From the NCBI GenBank assembly GCA_017861475.1, contig JAGFXV010000043.1, positions 1-8,371 of the forward strand: 8,371 nucleotides of DNA. The letters run 5' to 3'. The position numbers and the translations under genes were made by a program. Every line of letters begins with the position of its first letter. Positions within the stretch are counted from its first letter, which is position 1. A model generated the notes under the pieces. It was given only the letters and a program-made list of their open reading frames with translations, did not search any database and was not told where the DNA came from. Of the stretch, positions 1 to 6,338 are shown in pieces. The DNA comes from Bacillota bacterium. Its GTDB lineage: Bacteria > Bacillota > Syntrophomonadia > Syntrophomonadales > Syntrophomonadaceae.

Positions 1-1
1 T

Positions 2-781
2 GGATTGGAATCCCCGCAACAACGTTTACTGCTGGGTAAACCTAGACAGGGCAGACTTTATCTGCGCGCACGCCACGAGGGAAACAATGTATTCATAGAA
101 GTAGAAGATGACGGGGCAGGCATTAAAACCAGCAAGGTGCGTGCCCGGGCAGTTGAAAATGGATTGCTGGGCATGCTGGAAGCGGAGCAGCTGAGTGACG
201 AGGCTGCCAATATGTTGATATTTGAATCCGGTTTTAGTACCGCAGATACAGTTACTGATATTTCTGGCCGGGGAGTAGGCATGGATGTAGTGAAAAGCAA
301 GATCGAAGCCATGAACGGAGAAATCATTGTCAATTCCAGACCCGAATCGGGCAGCTTGTTCAGAATCAAACTGCCGCTTACATTGGCAATCATTCAGGCC
401 ATGATGGTGACCGTTCAGAATGAGATTTATGCCATCCCCCTTACTTCTGTAGACGAAACGACCATGATCAGTGCAAAAGACATAAAGGACATCCAGGGGC
501 AGGAGTTTATAACCCTAAGAGGCAGTATACTGCCATTACTGCGTTTGGCCCGCCTGGTCGGCTTGGCTGAGGATGGCTGCGATTCTGAGGATATATACGT
601 TGTGGTGGTGCATCAAGGCAGCAAGCAATTTGGTCTGGTAGTCGATACACTGATCGGTCAGCAGGAAATTGTTATCAAGAGCCTCGGCAAGATATTGGAC
701 AACATTCCCGGCATAGCCGGAGCTATTATCTCAGGTGACGGCAATGTATGTCTGATTCTGGATATTATGACTTTGTTTTAA
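2..781 (+). CDS. cheA: Chemotaxis histidine kinase CheA, C-terminal part (5' end outside window)
   Basis: Only the last 259 codons are visible. The reading frame is open to the left edge, and the first residues (GLESPQQRLLLGKP) continue a CheA N-box region, so the TTG at 5 is not the real start. CheA autophosphorylates in response to receptors and passes phosphate to CheY and CheB. The fragment holds most of the P4 ATPase domain. The G1 box is DDGAGI at residues 36-41, the F box FESGFST at 74-80, and the G2 box SGRGVGMDVV at 88-97. From about residue 126 to the end it is the CheW-like P5 domain, which docks CheW and receptors. The P1 phosphotransfer, P2 and P3 dimerisation domains must lie upstream. 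The ATP-binding motifs look intact. cheW follows after 11 bases. Identification is secure from motifs and neighbours. Confidence 0.96.
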   Translation, partial: GLESPQQRLLLGKPRQGRLYLRARHEGNNVFIEVEDDGAGIKTSKVRARAVENGLLGMLEAEQLSDEAANMLIFESGFSTADTVTDISGRGVGMDVVKSKIEAMNGEIIVNSRPESGSLFRIKLPLTLAIIQAMMVTVQNEIYAIPLTSVDETTMISAKDIKDIQGQEFITLRGSILPLLRLARLVGLAEDGCDSEDIYVVVVHQGSKQFGLVVDTLIGQQEIVIKSLGKILDNIPGIAGAIISGDGNVCLILDIMTLF

Positions 782-786
782 GGGGT
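780..786 (+). promoter_or_regulatory. Ribosome binding site that fixes the cheW start
   Basis: AAGGGGT overlaps the cheA stop codon and sits 6 bases before the ATG at 793. This favours 793 over the in-frame ATG at 748, which lies inside the 3' end of cheA and has no such site. Confidence 0.75.
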
Positions 787-792
787 AATGCA

Positions 793-1248
793 ATGAACCT
801 TTCCAATCCAAACGAAATGGAAAAAAACCAGGAAAAAATCCAGGTGGTGGTCTTCCATCTGGCCGGAGTCGAATATGCGGTAGAAATAACGTATGTCGAG
901 GAGATCAACCGGTTCATGAACATTACCCGTGTACCTCACGCGCCTTCATATATAGAAGGAGTTATTAATCTGCGCGGCAGTATCATTCCAATCATTAATC
1001 TGCACAAGAAATTTAGCCTTGCCGGCCAAAAATTTGATAATTATACTCGTATCATTGTCCTAAAAATCAATGACATAGAGGCAGCCATTATTGTTGACAA
1101 GGTGTCAGAAGTTATGTTTCTGGATGTTGCCAATATTACTGAGGATACTCAGTTTTTCAGCCCCATCAATGCTGAAGTTATTGAGGGAATGGTCAAAGTT
1201 GAAGACCGACTGATTATTGTACTGGATCTGATAAAATTGTTTGCTTAG
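793..1248 (+). CDS. cheW: Chemotaxis coupling protein CheW
   Basis: CheW is the soluble adaptor that links chemoreceptors to the CheA P5 domain in the membrane-associated signalling array. The predicted protein is 151 residues, normal for the family. After a short polar N-terminus (about 15 residues) it shows the CheW fold pattern: VVVFHLAGVEYAVEI, then VPHAPSYIEGVINLRGSIIPIINL, then a C-terminal EGMVKVEDRLIIVLDLIKL. The INLRGSIIPIINL stretch is the family hallmark. The ATG at 793 was chosen because of the Shine-Dalgarno site at 780-786; the longer in-frame start at 748 would add 15 residues read from cheA sequence. It lies between cheA and cheC, so it is almost certainly cotranscribed with them. 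Nothing in the sequence looks degenerate. Confidence 0.95.
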   Translation: MNLSNPNEMEKNQEKIQVVVFHLAGVEYAVEITYVEEINRFMNITRVPHAPSYIEGVINLRGSIIPIINLHKKFSLAGQKFDNYTRIIVLKINDIEAAIIVDKVSEVMFLDVANITEDTQFFSPINAEVIEGMVKVEDRLIIVLDLIKLFA

Positions 1249-1262
1249 GAAATTGATTGATC

Positions 1263-1269
1263 GGGGTGA
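1263..1269 (+). promoter_or_regulatory. Ribosome binding site that favours the TTG start of cheC
   Basis: GGGGTGA ends 5 bases before the TTG at 1275. A competing in-frame TTG at 1257 has only a weak AGGA (1247-1250) upstream. The protein from 1275 also starts at the place typical of CheC proteins, about a dozen residues before the first helix. Confidence 0.55.
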
Positions 1270-1274
1270 GAATT

Positions 1275-1898
1275 TTGAAAGAGGGTTGGGACAAAATATC
1301 TCAGGTGCAACTTGATGTACTCCGTGAAGTAGCCAATATTGGTGCTGGTAATGCTGCTAATGCGCTGGCTACCATGCTCAAATCCAAAATTCAAATTAGC
1401 GTACCGAGGGCAAAAATCATGCCTTTTGCTGATGTGCCCGATTTCATGGGTGGTGCTGAAGCTCATGCCGTGGCCATTTATTTCCATGTAAGCGGGCTTG
1501 TTCAAGCAAGCATATTATTGGTCATGCCCATTGAAAAAGCAGCTCAGCTGGTGGAAATGTTGTTGGGTACCTGCAACGCATCATCGACCGGTTCATTTAC
1601 AGATTTTGAATATTCAGCCTTGATGGAACTGGGGAATATTCTCTCGTCATCCTATTTAAATGCCCTGTCGTCTTTTACCAAGATGTCATTTAAACCTTCT
1701 CCTCCTGCTTTGGCAATCGACATGGTTGGGTCTATATTAAACACGATCCTGTGCCAGTATGGTGAAGTATCTGAAATGGTCCTGGTTATGGAAGCTGGCT
1801 TTAAAAAAGACAAAGTGGATGTAGTGGGCAATATATTTCTACTGCCGGAACCAGAAACAATGGATAACATTTTTACTTCACTTGGAGTGATTGTTTAA
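1275..1898 (+). CDS. cheC: CheY-P phosphatase CheC
   Basis: CheC removes phosphate from CheY-P and binds CheD, forming an adaptation loop in Firmicutes and Thermotoga. The predicted protein is 207 residues. Both copies of the CheC/FliY/CheX active-site pattern (D/S-x3-E-x2-N-x22-P) are visible. The first is DVLREVAN followed 22 residues later by the P of ISVP. The second is SALMELGN followed 22 residues later by the last P of KPSPP. Both sites are therefore expected to be active, as in classical CheC. There is no N-terminal CheY-binding or C-terminal SpoA-like extension, which argues against FliY. The start is taken as TTG 1275 because of its Shine-Dalgarno site; TTG 1257 (213 residues) is possible. 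The stop overlaps the cheD start (TAATG). Confidence 0.93.
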   Translation: MKEGWDKISQVQLDVLREVANIGAGNAANALATMLKSKIQISVPRAKIMPFADVPDFMGGAEAHAVAIYFHVSGLVQASILLVMPIEKAAQLVEMLLGTCNASSTGSFTDFEYSALMELGNILSSSYLNALSSFTKMSFKPSPPALAIDMVGSILNTILCQYGEVSEMVLVMEAGFKKDKVDVVGNIFLLPEPETMDNIFTSLGVIV

Positions 1899-2383
1899 TG
1901 GGAGAACTGTTCCAGGTGGGTATGGGCGATTATAAATTGGCCAAGCCCCCTGATAAACTAATAACTGCCGGTCTGGGTTCCTGCATCGGCATATGTTTGC
2001 TTGACCCCAAAAGCAGAATAGCCTGTATGAGTCATATCATGTTGCCCTGCAGTCCAAATGATAAACCAATTGGTAATCCGGGCAAATATGCAGATAGCGC
2101 TATTATTGCCGCTTTGGATGCCATGAAGAAAATGGGGGCAGATACAGACCATTTGGTGGCCAAAATAGCCGGCGGTGCACAAATGTTTCGCTTTTCAGGC
2201 AACAGCAGCATTTTTAGAATTGGGGAACGCAATGCCATTGCAGTGGAAGAAAATCTGGAGAAAAATAAAATCAGACTATTGAATAAAGACATTGGCGGCA
2301 ATGTTGGACGAACGATAATTTTTGATCCCGCTAACGGGGAGTTGTCGATTCGCACCATCAAAGAGGGTCAAAAGGTTATTTAA
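1898..2383 (+). CDS. cheD: Chemoreceptor glutamine deamidase CheD
   Basis: CheD converts specific receptor glutamines to glutamates and is also bound and modulated by CheC. The protein is 161 residues, the usual size. The deamidase signature is clear: Thr23, Cys29 in TAGLGSCIGICLLD and His46 in MSHIMLP. Their spacing equals that of the Thr21/Cys27/His44 site described for Thermotoga CheD. Further conserved parts are the KYADSAI segment, AKIAGGAQMF, IGERNA and the C-terminal DIGGNVGRTI. The ATG overlaps the cheC stop by one base, which implies translational coupling; GGAGTGA at 1884-1890 serves as ribosome binding site. It is the last chemotaxis gene here. In B. subtilis cheD is followed by sigD and swrB, which are missing at this place. 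Confidence 0.96.
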   Translation: MGELFQVGMGDYKLAKPPDKLITAGLGSCIGICLLDPKSRIACMSHIMLPCSPNDKPIGNPGKYADSAIIAALDAMKKMGADTDHLVAKIAGGAQMFRFSGNSSIFRIGERNAIAVEENLEKNKIRLLNKDIGGNVGRTIIFDPANGELSIRTIKEGQKVI

Positions 2384-2431
2384 CCATACGATTTTCAATT
2401 TATTTTAGCCAATTCGATTTCAAATAGGTTC

Positions 2432-2467
2432 GTGTTGGCAAAATATTATAACCAATCTTGCCAACAC
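2432..2467. repeat. Perfect 10-bp inverted repeat upstream of rpsB
   Basis: The arms GTGTTGGCAA (2432-2441) and TTGCCAACAC (2458-2467) are exact reverse complements, separated by a 16-base AT-rich spacer. As RNA it would form a strong hairpin, but no T-run follows on either strand, so it is not a standard intrinsic terminator. The right arm contains the TTGCCA proposed as the -35 box of the rpsB promoter. It could be a binding site for a dimeric regulator, or a transcript-end or stability hairpin for the che operon. Which one cannot be told from sequence. Confidence 0.8.
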
Positions 2468-2487
2468 TCTGGTTTATATGCTATATT
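2458..2487 (+). promoter_or_regulatory. Predicted sigma-A promoter for rpsB (extended -10)
   Basis: A -35 of TTGCCA (2458-2463, 4 of 6 to TTGACA) is followed after 18 bases by a -10 of TATATT (2482-2487). TG at 2479-2480 gives the extended -10 arrangement TGCTATATT. Transcription would begin near 2494, about 100 bases before the rpsB ATG. A separate promoter fits the functional break between chemotaxis genes and translation genes. This is a motif match only. Confidence 0.55.
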
Positions 2488-2493
2488 ATCAGA

Positions 2494-2593
2494 TGGTGAT
2501 TACACACGTTGCTGGATCGGATGGGGTTGTGCTTTAAAGTCCCTCACCGAAATGAAACAACGGAGGAAAATAAAACAAACAGGAGGTATTTGA
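2494..2593 (+). other. Untranslated leader of rpsB, possible regulatory RNA
   Basis: If the promoter above is real, the mRNA has a leader of about 100 bases with no convincing small gene. GGTGA (2495-2499) can pair with TCACC (2544-2548), and inside it CACA (2503-2506) with TGTG (2528-2531), giving a loose closed structure ahead of the ribosome binding site AGGAGG (2581-2586). Ribosomal protein operons are often autoregulated through such leaders, but I do not recognise a named element, and the pairing is weak. Confidence 0.3.
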
Positions 2594-3292
2594 ATGTCAG
2601 TTATTACCATGAAACAGTTACTCGAAGCCGGGGTACATTTCGGCCATCAGACCAGAAGATGGAACCCCAAAATGGATACCTACATTTACATGGAGAGAAA
2701 TGGTATCTACATCATTGATCTGCAGCAGACCGTTAAGAAGTTTGATGAAGCTTATGCTTTTGTCAAAGAAGTGGTTGCGGACGGAAAAGGAATTTTGTTT
2801 GTAGGCACGAAAAAGCAAGCCCAGGAGACAATCAAGGATGAAGCTATCCGTTGTGGAATGTATTTTGTCAACCAGCGTTGGCTGGGCGGCATGCTGACCA
2901 ACTACAAAACCATTCGCAAAAGAGTCATGCGCTTAAAAGAACTTGAAAGAATGGAATCCGATGGAACCTTCGATGTGTTGACGAAAAAGGAAGTCGCTCA
3001 TCTGAGAAATGAAGCGGAACGTTTGGAAAGATTTTTGGGCGGGATCAAAGATATGGATAAACTGCCCGGAGCCGTTTTCATCGTTGATCCCCGCAAGGAA
3101 AGGATCGCCGTAGCCGAAGCAAGAAAGCTTCATATTCCTGTCGTCGCTATTGTTGATACCAATTGCGATCCGGATGAAATTGATTACGTCATACCTGGTA
3201 ACGATGATGCCATCAGAGCCGTTAAATTAATCTCAGCCAAGATCGCTGATGCAGTATTGGAAGGTCGTCAGGGAGAACAGATTACCGCATAA
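2594..3292 (+). CDS. rpsB: 30S ribosomal protein S2
   Basis: S2 is a structural protein of the small ribosomal subunit, sitting at the back of the 30S near S1 or its functional equivalent. The protein is 232 residues, normal for Firmicutes. It opens with the family signature [22 protein letters not shown] (residues 6-27). It continues with [12 protein letters not shown] (66-77), the [11 protein letters not shown] segment (93-103), and the late [12 protein letters not shown] and [14 protein letters not shown] segments. The middle (about 105-150) is the expected charged coiled-coil insertion. AGGAGG at 2581-2586, 7 bases upstream, fixes the ATG. It starts the translation-gene cluster with tsf, and the terminator at 3303-3338 separates the two. 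No anomalies seen. Confidence 0.98.
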   Translation: MSVITMKQLLEAGVHFGHQTRRWNPKMDTYIYMERNGIYIIDLQQTVKKFDEAYAFVKEVVADGKGILFVGTKKQAQETIKDEAIRCGMYFVNQRWLGGMLTNYKTIRKRVMRLKELERMESDGTFDVLTKKEVAHLRNEAERLERFLGGIKDMDKLPGAVFIVDPRKERIAVAEARKLHIPVVAIVDTNCDPDEIDYVIPGNDDAIRAVKLISAKIADAVLEGRQGEQITA

Positions 3293-3302
3293 AGATCAGG
3301 AG

Positions 3303-3338
3303 AAGGGGTGAGGTTTAAAACAAACGCGCCCCTTTTTT
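3303..3338 (+). terminator. Intrinsic terminator or attenuator between rpsB and tsf
   Basis: AAGGGGTG (3303-3310) pairs with CGCCCCTT (3327-3334) through one G-T wobble, with a 16-base A-rich loop, and the stem runs straight into TTTTTT (3333-3338). It lies 10 bases after the rpsB stop. Partial termination here would make more rpsB than tsf mRNA, a pattern known for the rpsB-tsf pair in other bacteria. Confidence 0.8.
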
Positions 3339-3348
3339 ATACATTAAC

Positions 3349-3354
3349 TATAAT
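3349..3354 (+). promoter_or_regulatory. Possible -10 box of an internal promoter for tsf
   Basis: A perfect TATAAT lies 32 bases before the tsf ATG, just after the terminator. No recognisable -35 is present at the usual spacing (the position falls in the GC-rich terminator arm), and there is no TG extension. It may be active only with an activator, or it may be chance. Confidence 0.3.
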
Positions 3355-3386
3355 GCAGGAAAAATTGCACAGGAGGTTATTGAATA

Positions 3387-4037
3387 ATGGAAATCACAGC
3401 CGCATTGGTAAAAGAACTGCGCGAAAGAACCGGCGCAGGTATGATGGATTGTAAAAAAGCACTGGTCGAAATGGAAGGCGATATCGAAAAAGCCATTGAT
3501 GAACTGAGAACCAAAGGACTGGCCAAAGCTGCCAAAAAAGCGGGACGGGTAGCCAGTGAAGGCGTTGTTATATCATATATTCATGGTGGAGGCCGTATTG
3601 GTGTTCTCGTTGAAGTAAACTGCGAAACTGATTTCGTAGCCAAAACTGATGAATTTAAACAACTGGCCTATGATATAGCCATGCAGATCGCCGCCACCAA
3701 CCCTGTATGCATAGGCCGTGAACAGGTGCCGGAAGAATTGCTGAACCGGGAACGTGAAGTACTGAGAGCCCAGGCTCTGGAAGAAGGAAAGCCGGAGAAA
3801 ATCATCGACAAGATGGTAGAAGGCCGGATCGAGAAATATTACAAAGAAAACTGCCTGCTCGAGCAAGGATTTATCAAAGATCCTGACAAAAACGTGCAGG
3901 AATTGATCCACGAGAATATTGCTAAAATCGGGGAAAATATATCTGTAAGAAGATTTGCCCGCTATGAACTGGGTGAAGGCATAGAAAAAGAAGAGTCCGA
4001 TTTCGCTGCCGAAGTAATGTCTCAGATCAAGTCCTGA
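3387..4037 (+). CDS. tsf: Translation elongation factor Ts
   Basis: EF-Ts exchanges GDP for GTP on EF-Tu in the cytoplasm. The protein is 216 residues, which is the short form found in many Gram-positives, cyanobacteria and Thermus, rather than the roughly 280-residue E. coli type. The N-terminal UBA-like domain (about 1-55) includes [16 protein letters not shown] (11-26). The core contains the EF-Tu-contacting TDFV motif at 81-84 within [15 protein letters not shown]. The C-terminal part has a single dimerisation-type subdomain ending in [25 protein letters not shown] (3371-3376) lies 10 bases before the ATG. It follows rpsB beyond a terminator and is followed after 44 bases by pyrH. Confidence 0.97.
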   Translation: MEITAALVKELRERTGAGMMDCKKALVEMEGDIEKAIDELRTKGLAKAAKKAGRVASEGVVISYIHGGGRIGVLVEVNCETDFVAKTDEFKQLAYDIAMQIAATNPVCIGREQVPEELLNREREVLRAQALEEGKPEKIIDKMVEGRIEKYYKENCLLEQGFIKDPDKNVQELIHENIAKIGENISVRRFARYELGEGIEKEESDFAAEVMSQIKS

Positions 4038-4066
4038 TCCTGAGCATCGCTGACGTTGGGATAATG

Positions 4067-4074
4067 GGGGAGGT
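4067..4074 (+). promoter_or_regulatory. Ribosome binding site that fixes the pyrH start
   Basis: GGGGAGGT sits 7 bases before the ATG at 4082. It lies directly downstream of an in-frame ATG at 4064, so the longer start would translate the ribosome binding site itself and is unlikely. Confidence 0.8.
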
Positions 4075-4081
4075 ATTCACT

Positions 4082-4801
4082 ATGCAGGAACCCAAATATA
4101 AACGCATCATCTTAAAACTGAGTGGGGAAGCCCTGGCAGGAGACAATGGCTATGGTATTGAACACAATACTATCACCTCCATTGCCCGTCAGATAGTGGA
4201 ACTTACCGAAATGAACGTGGAAGTAGCCATCGTCGTGGGCGGAGGCAACATCTGGCGTGGAGTAGCCGGCAGTGCACGCGGCATGGACCGTGCCACCGCC
4301 GACTACATGGGAATGCTGGCCACGGTCATCAATGCGCTGGCATTGCAGGATGCACTGGAAAGCGAAGGCGTAGTAACACGGGTTATGTCTGCCATAGGCA
4401 TGCAGGCTGTGTGCGAACCCTATATACGGCGTCGGGCCATACGTCATTTGGAAAAAGGACGTGTGGTGATTTTTGCAGCCGGTACCGGTAATCCGTATTT
4501 TTCAACCGATACCACTGCTGCACTGCGCTCTGCCGAAATAGAGGCAGACGCTATTTTAATGGCTAAAAAAGTTGACGGTGTCTACGATTCCGATCCTCGT
4601 ACCAATCCCGATGCCAAAAAATATAACCATTTAGACTACATTGACGTTCTCAATCAGGGTCTGGCAGTAATGGATTCAACCGCTGCCTCCCTGTGCATGG
4701 ACAATAAAATTCCGATTATTGTGTTTAATTTAACCGTGGAAGGAAATATATTAAAGGCGGTAATGGGTGAGAATATTGGCACCTATGTAGGGAGGTTATA
4801 G
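4082..4801 (+). CDS. pyrH: Uridylate kinase (UMP kinase)
   Basis: PyrH phosphorylates UMP to UDP with ATP, a step in making all pyrimidine nucleotides. It belongs to the amino-acid kinase family, acts as a cytoplasmic hexamer, and is usually activated by GTP and inhibited by UTP. The protein is 239 residues from the ATG at 4082. Visible motifs are KLSGEAL at 12-18 (phosphate binding), GGGNIWRG at 53-60, [19 protein letters not shown] at 74-92 (UMP site), [12 protein letters not shown] at 133-144 and [11 protein letters not shown] at 162-172. All family residues expected in these blocks appear present. The final codons contain the frr ribosome binding site, and only one base separates the two genes, so translation of pyrH and frr is probably coupled. 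Confidence 0.97.
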   Translation: MQEPKYKRIILKLSGEALAGDNGYGIEHNTITSIARQIVELTEMNVEVAIVVGGGNIWRGVAGSARGMDRATADYMGMLATVINALALQDALESEGVVTRVMSAIGMQAVCEPYIRRRAIRHLEKGRVVIFAAGTGNPYFSTDTTAALRSAEIEADAILMAKKVDGVYDSDPRTNPDAKKYNHLDYIDVLNQGLAVMDSTAASLCMDNKIPIIVFNLTVEGNILKAVMGENIGTYVGRL

Positions 4802-4802
4802 A

Positions 4803-5360
4803 ATGATCAATGATATTTTAAATGATTCAGAAGATCGTATGAAAAAAACCATCGACCATATGCTGGGTGATTTCGCCAGCATGCGTGCCGGGCGCGCCAA
4901 TCCTGCCATGCTTGACAAAATAATGGTGAATTATTATGGCGAACCGACTCCTATCAACCAGATGGCCAACATCAATGTACCCGAAGCCAGACTTTTGGTC
5001 ATCCAGCCTTGGGACAAAAGCAGTATCAGCGATATAGAAAAAGCCATCATGAAATCAGACCTGGGCATTACCCCCAGTAATGATGGCAATGTTATCCGCC
5101 TGGCAGTGCCCCAGCTTACCGAGGAAAGAAGAAAGGACGTCGTCAAAACCGTTAAAAAGCGCGGTGAGGAAGCCAAGGTAGCCATTCGCAACATACGCCG
5201 GGAAGGCAACGATCTCATCAAGGCCAGTGAAAAAGACAAGCTGGTTTCTGAAGATGAAAGCAAAAAAGGCCTCGACAGTATCCAGAAGCTGACCGACAAA
5301 TATATTAAAGATATCGATGCCGCCTTGCAGGTTAAAGAAAAGGATATTATGGAAGTATAG
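4803..5360 (+). CDS. frr: Ribosome recycling factor
   Basis: RRF works with EF-G to split post-termination ribosomes into subunits. The protein is 185 residues, exactly the usual length. The conserved [14 protein letters not shown] (24-37) leads into domain II with [28 protein letters not shown]. The second half of domain I is the helical run [33 protein letters not shown], followed by a charged C-terminal helix. GGGAGGT (4790-4796) inside the end of pyrH lies 6 bases before the ATG. Downstream is a structured gap of 221 bases before uppS, which is wider than the other gaps in this cluster. Confidence 0.98.
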   Translation: MINDILNDSEDRMKKTIDHMLGDFASMRAGRANPAMLDKIMVNYYGEPTPINQMANINVPEARLLVIQPWDKSSISDIEKAIMKSDLGITPSNDGNVIRLAVPQLTEERRKDVVKTVKKRGEEAKVAIRNIRREGNDLIKASEKDKLVSEDESKKGLDSIQKLTDKYIKDIDAALQVKEKDIMEV

Positions 5361-5398
5361 TAGTCTGCGTTACCTAAACCTTTAGGCGACACAGACTA
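5361..5398 (+). other. Long interrupted hairpin just after frr
   Basis: Outer arms TAGTCTG (5361-5367) and CAGACTA (5392-5398) match perfectly. After a C-A mismatch come GTT/GAC with one wobble (5369-5371 with 5388-5390). After a second mismatch come CCTAA/TTAGG (5373-5377 with 5382-5386). No T-run follows, so it is not a standard terminator. It begins at the base after the frr stop. It may protect the mRNA 3' end, be a processing site, or bind a regulator. Confidence 0.6.
5371..5387 (+). repeat. 17-base near-repeat, copy 1
   Basis: TACCTAAACCTTTAGGC matches the copy at 5491-5507 at 15 of 17 positions. This copy forms the upper part of the post-frr hairpin. Confidence 0.5.
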
Positions 5399-5437
5399 TA
5401 AAGTAATTTGTCGCTGGATTATGACTGCTGAAATGGT

Positions 5438-5443
5438 TATAAT
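5438..5443 (+). promoter_or_regulatory. Possible -10 box in the frr-uppS gap
   Basis: A perfect TATAAT with only a poor -35 (TGGATT at 5415-5420, 17-base spacing). Transcription would start near 5450 and run at once into the terminator hairpin at 5455, so a normal role as the uppS promoter is doubtful. Confidence 0.3.
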
Positions 5444-5454
5444 AGTAACGAATC

Positions 5455-5480
5455 ACCCCCATAAAAATGGGGGTTTTGTT
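5455..5480 (+). terminator. Intrinsic terminator in the frr-uppS gap
   Basis: ACCCCCAT (5455-5462) and ATGGGGGT (5467-5474) form a perfect 8-bp stem with an AAAA loop, followed by TTTTGTTAT from 5474. The tail is imperfect but T-rich. It should end or reduce transcription from the rpsB-frr side, which implies that uppS has its own promoter or depends on read-through. Confidence 0.75.
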
Positions 5481-5490
5481 ATATGCCGGC

Positions 5491-5507
5491 TACCTAAAAC
5501 TTTATGC
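5491..5507 (+). repeat. 17-base near-repeat, copy 2
   Basis: TACCTAAAACTTTATGC differs from copy 1 (5371-5387) at two positions. The rest of the gap to uppS holds a perfect palindrome TTATGCATAA (5502-5511) and CTAAAA (5494-5499), which could pair with TTTTAG (5525-5530). No gene is credible here. Confidence 0.45.
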
Positions 5508-5570
5508 ATAATCCTCTGCAAGACTTTTAGCGGTTATGCCGTAAATAAGTTAAGCCAGTATGGCGGAGAG

Positions 5571-5576
5571 AAGGGG
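5571..5576 (+). promoter_or_regulatory. Ribosome binding site that supports the TTG start of uppS
   Basis: AAGGGG lies 5 bases before the TTG at 5582. The first in-frame ATG (5624) would begin the protein only 3 residues before the conserved HVAIIMDGNGRW block and has no such site. Confidence 0.65.
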
Positions 5577-5581
5577 TTTAA

Positions 5582-6322
5582 TTGGCTCGCAAACTTAACA
5601 CATCTTCCTTGAACAAAGACAGAATGCCCCGACATGTAGCCATTATTATGGACGGTAACGGACGTTGGGCCAAAAAAAGATTTATGCCCCGGACTATGGG
5701 CCACCGCGCCGGCATGGCTTCACTGAAAAAAGTAGTGCGTGCCTGCGACGATATGGGTATAGCCATCCTGACCGTTTTTGCCTTCTCCACTGAGAATTGG
5801 AAAAGACCCCGCGATGAAGTAAGTTACCTTATGCAACTGCTGACTGAGTTCATGCGAAAGGAACTGGACGAACTGCATCAGAATAATGTGCGTATTCAGG
5901 TCCTCGGAGACTACAATGCCACGCCCCCCGAATGCCGGATCGAAATAAAAAGAGCCCTTGAAATGACTCGTGACAACACTGGCTTGATCTTCAACATCGC
6001 CCTGAATTATGGAAGCCGCAAGGAAATCCTGGATGCAGCCAAAACCCTGGCTGCCAAAGTTACTGCCGGTGAAATAAAAGTCGAAGAGGTAACCGAAGAA
6101 ATATTTTCCGGCTTATTGTATACTAAGGGTATGCCGGATCCGGATCTGCTGATCCGCAGTTCCGGTGAAATGAGGATTAGCAACTTCATGCTCTGGCAGA
6201 TTGCTTACACTGAAATTGTAGTCACTGATACCCTATGGCCTGATTTCACTGAAGATGACCTTGTACAGGCTGTGGTGGAATACCAGCATCGGGATCGCAA
6301 ATTCGGCGGGCTCAACAAATAA
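5582..6322 (+). CDS. uppS: Isoprenyl transferase (undecaprenyl diphosphate synthase)
   Basis: UppS adds isopentenyl units to farnesyl diphosphate in cis, making the C55 lipid carrier for peptidoglycan and other wall polymers. From the TTG start it is 246 residues, the normal size. Key motifs are HVAIIMDGNGRWAKKR at 18-33 with catalytic Asp24, GHRAG at 40-44, FAFSTENWKRP at 66-76, FNIALNYGSRKEI, and PDPDLLIRSSGEMRISNF at 185-202 with Arg192, Arg198 and Ser200. Glu211 in IAYTEI matches the late metal-site glutamate. RSSGE replaces the commoner RTSGE, a mild change. The TTG is chosen for its upstream AAGGGG. cdsA follows after 16 bases. A relative making shorter cis-prenyl chains cannot be excluded from sequence alone, but this genomic position argues for the C55 enzyme. 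Confidence 0.95.
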   Translation: MARKLNTSSLNKDRMPRHVAIIMDGNGRWAKKRFMPRTMGHRAGMASLKKVVRACDDMGIAILTVFAFSTENWKRPRDEVSYLMQLLTEFMRKELDELHQNNVRIQVLGDYNATPPECRIEIKRALEMTRDNTGLIFNIALNYGSRKEILDAAKTLAAKVTAGEIKVEEVTEEIFSGLLYTKGMPDPDLLIRSSGEMRISNFMLWQIAYTEIVVTDTLWPDFTEDDLVQAVVEYQHRDRKFGGLNK

Positions 6323-6338
6323 CCGGAAGGAAAACCAT

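Noticed and set aside
748..792. Longer cheW start at 748
   Set aside because: The added residues overlap the cheA end in another frame, and the ribosome binding site points to 793.
1958..2361. Minus-strand open frames opposite cheD, and similar ones opposite cheA, tsf, pyrH, frr and the ytvI-like gene
   Set aside because: All lie opposite well-supported genes and show no recognisable protein features, so they are shadow frames.
2384..2593. A T-box, riboswitch or tRNA in the cheD-rpsB or frr-uppS gaps
   Set aside because: I looked for the T-box core AGGGTGGNACC and for a tRNA cloverleaf pattern and saw neither.
2509..2718. A 69-codon frame beginning in the rpsB leader and running into rpsB in another frame
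   Set aside because: It overlaps a certain gene for more than half its length, has no family resemblance, and uses a TTG without a good ribosome binding site.
5421..5612. A 63-codon frame across the frr-uppS gap
   Set aside because: It reads through the terminator hairpin and into uppS, lacks a ribosome binding site, and its composition looks like translated non-coding DNA.
6255..6338. Longer cdsA start inside uppS
   Set aside because: The added 28 residues are uppS sequence read out of frame; GGAAGGA directs translation to 6339.
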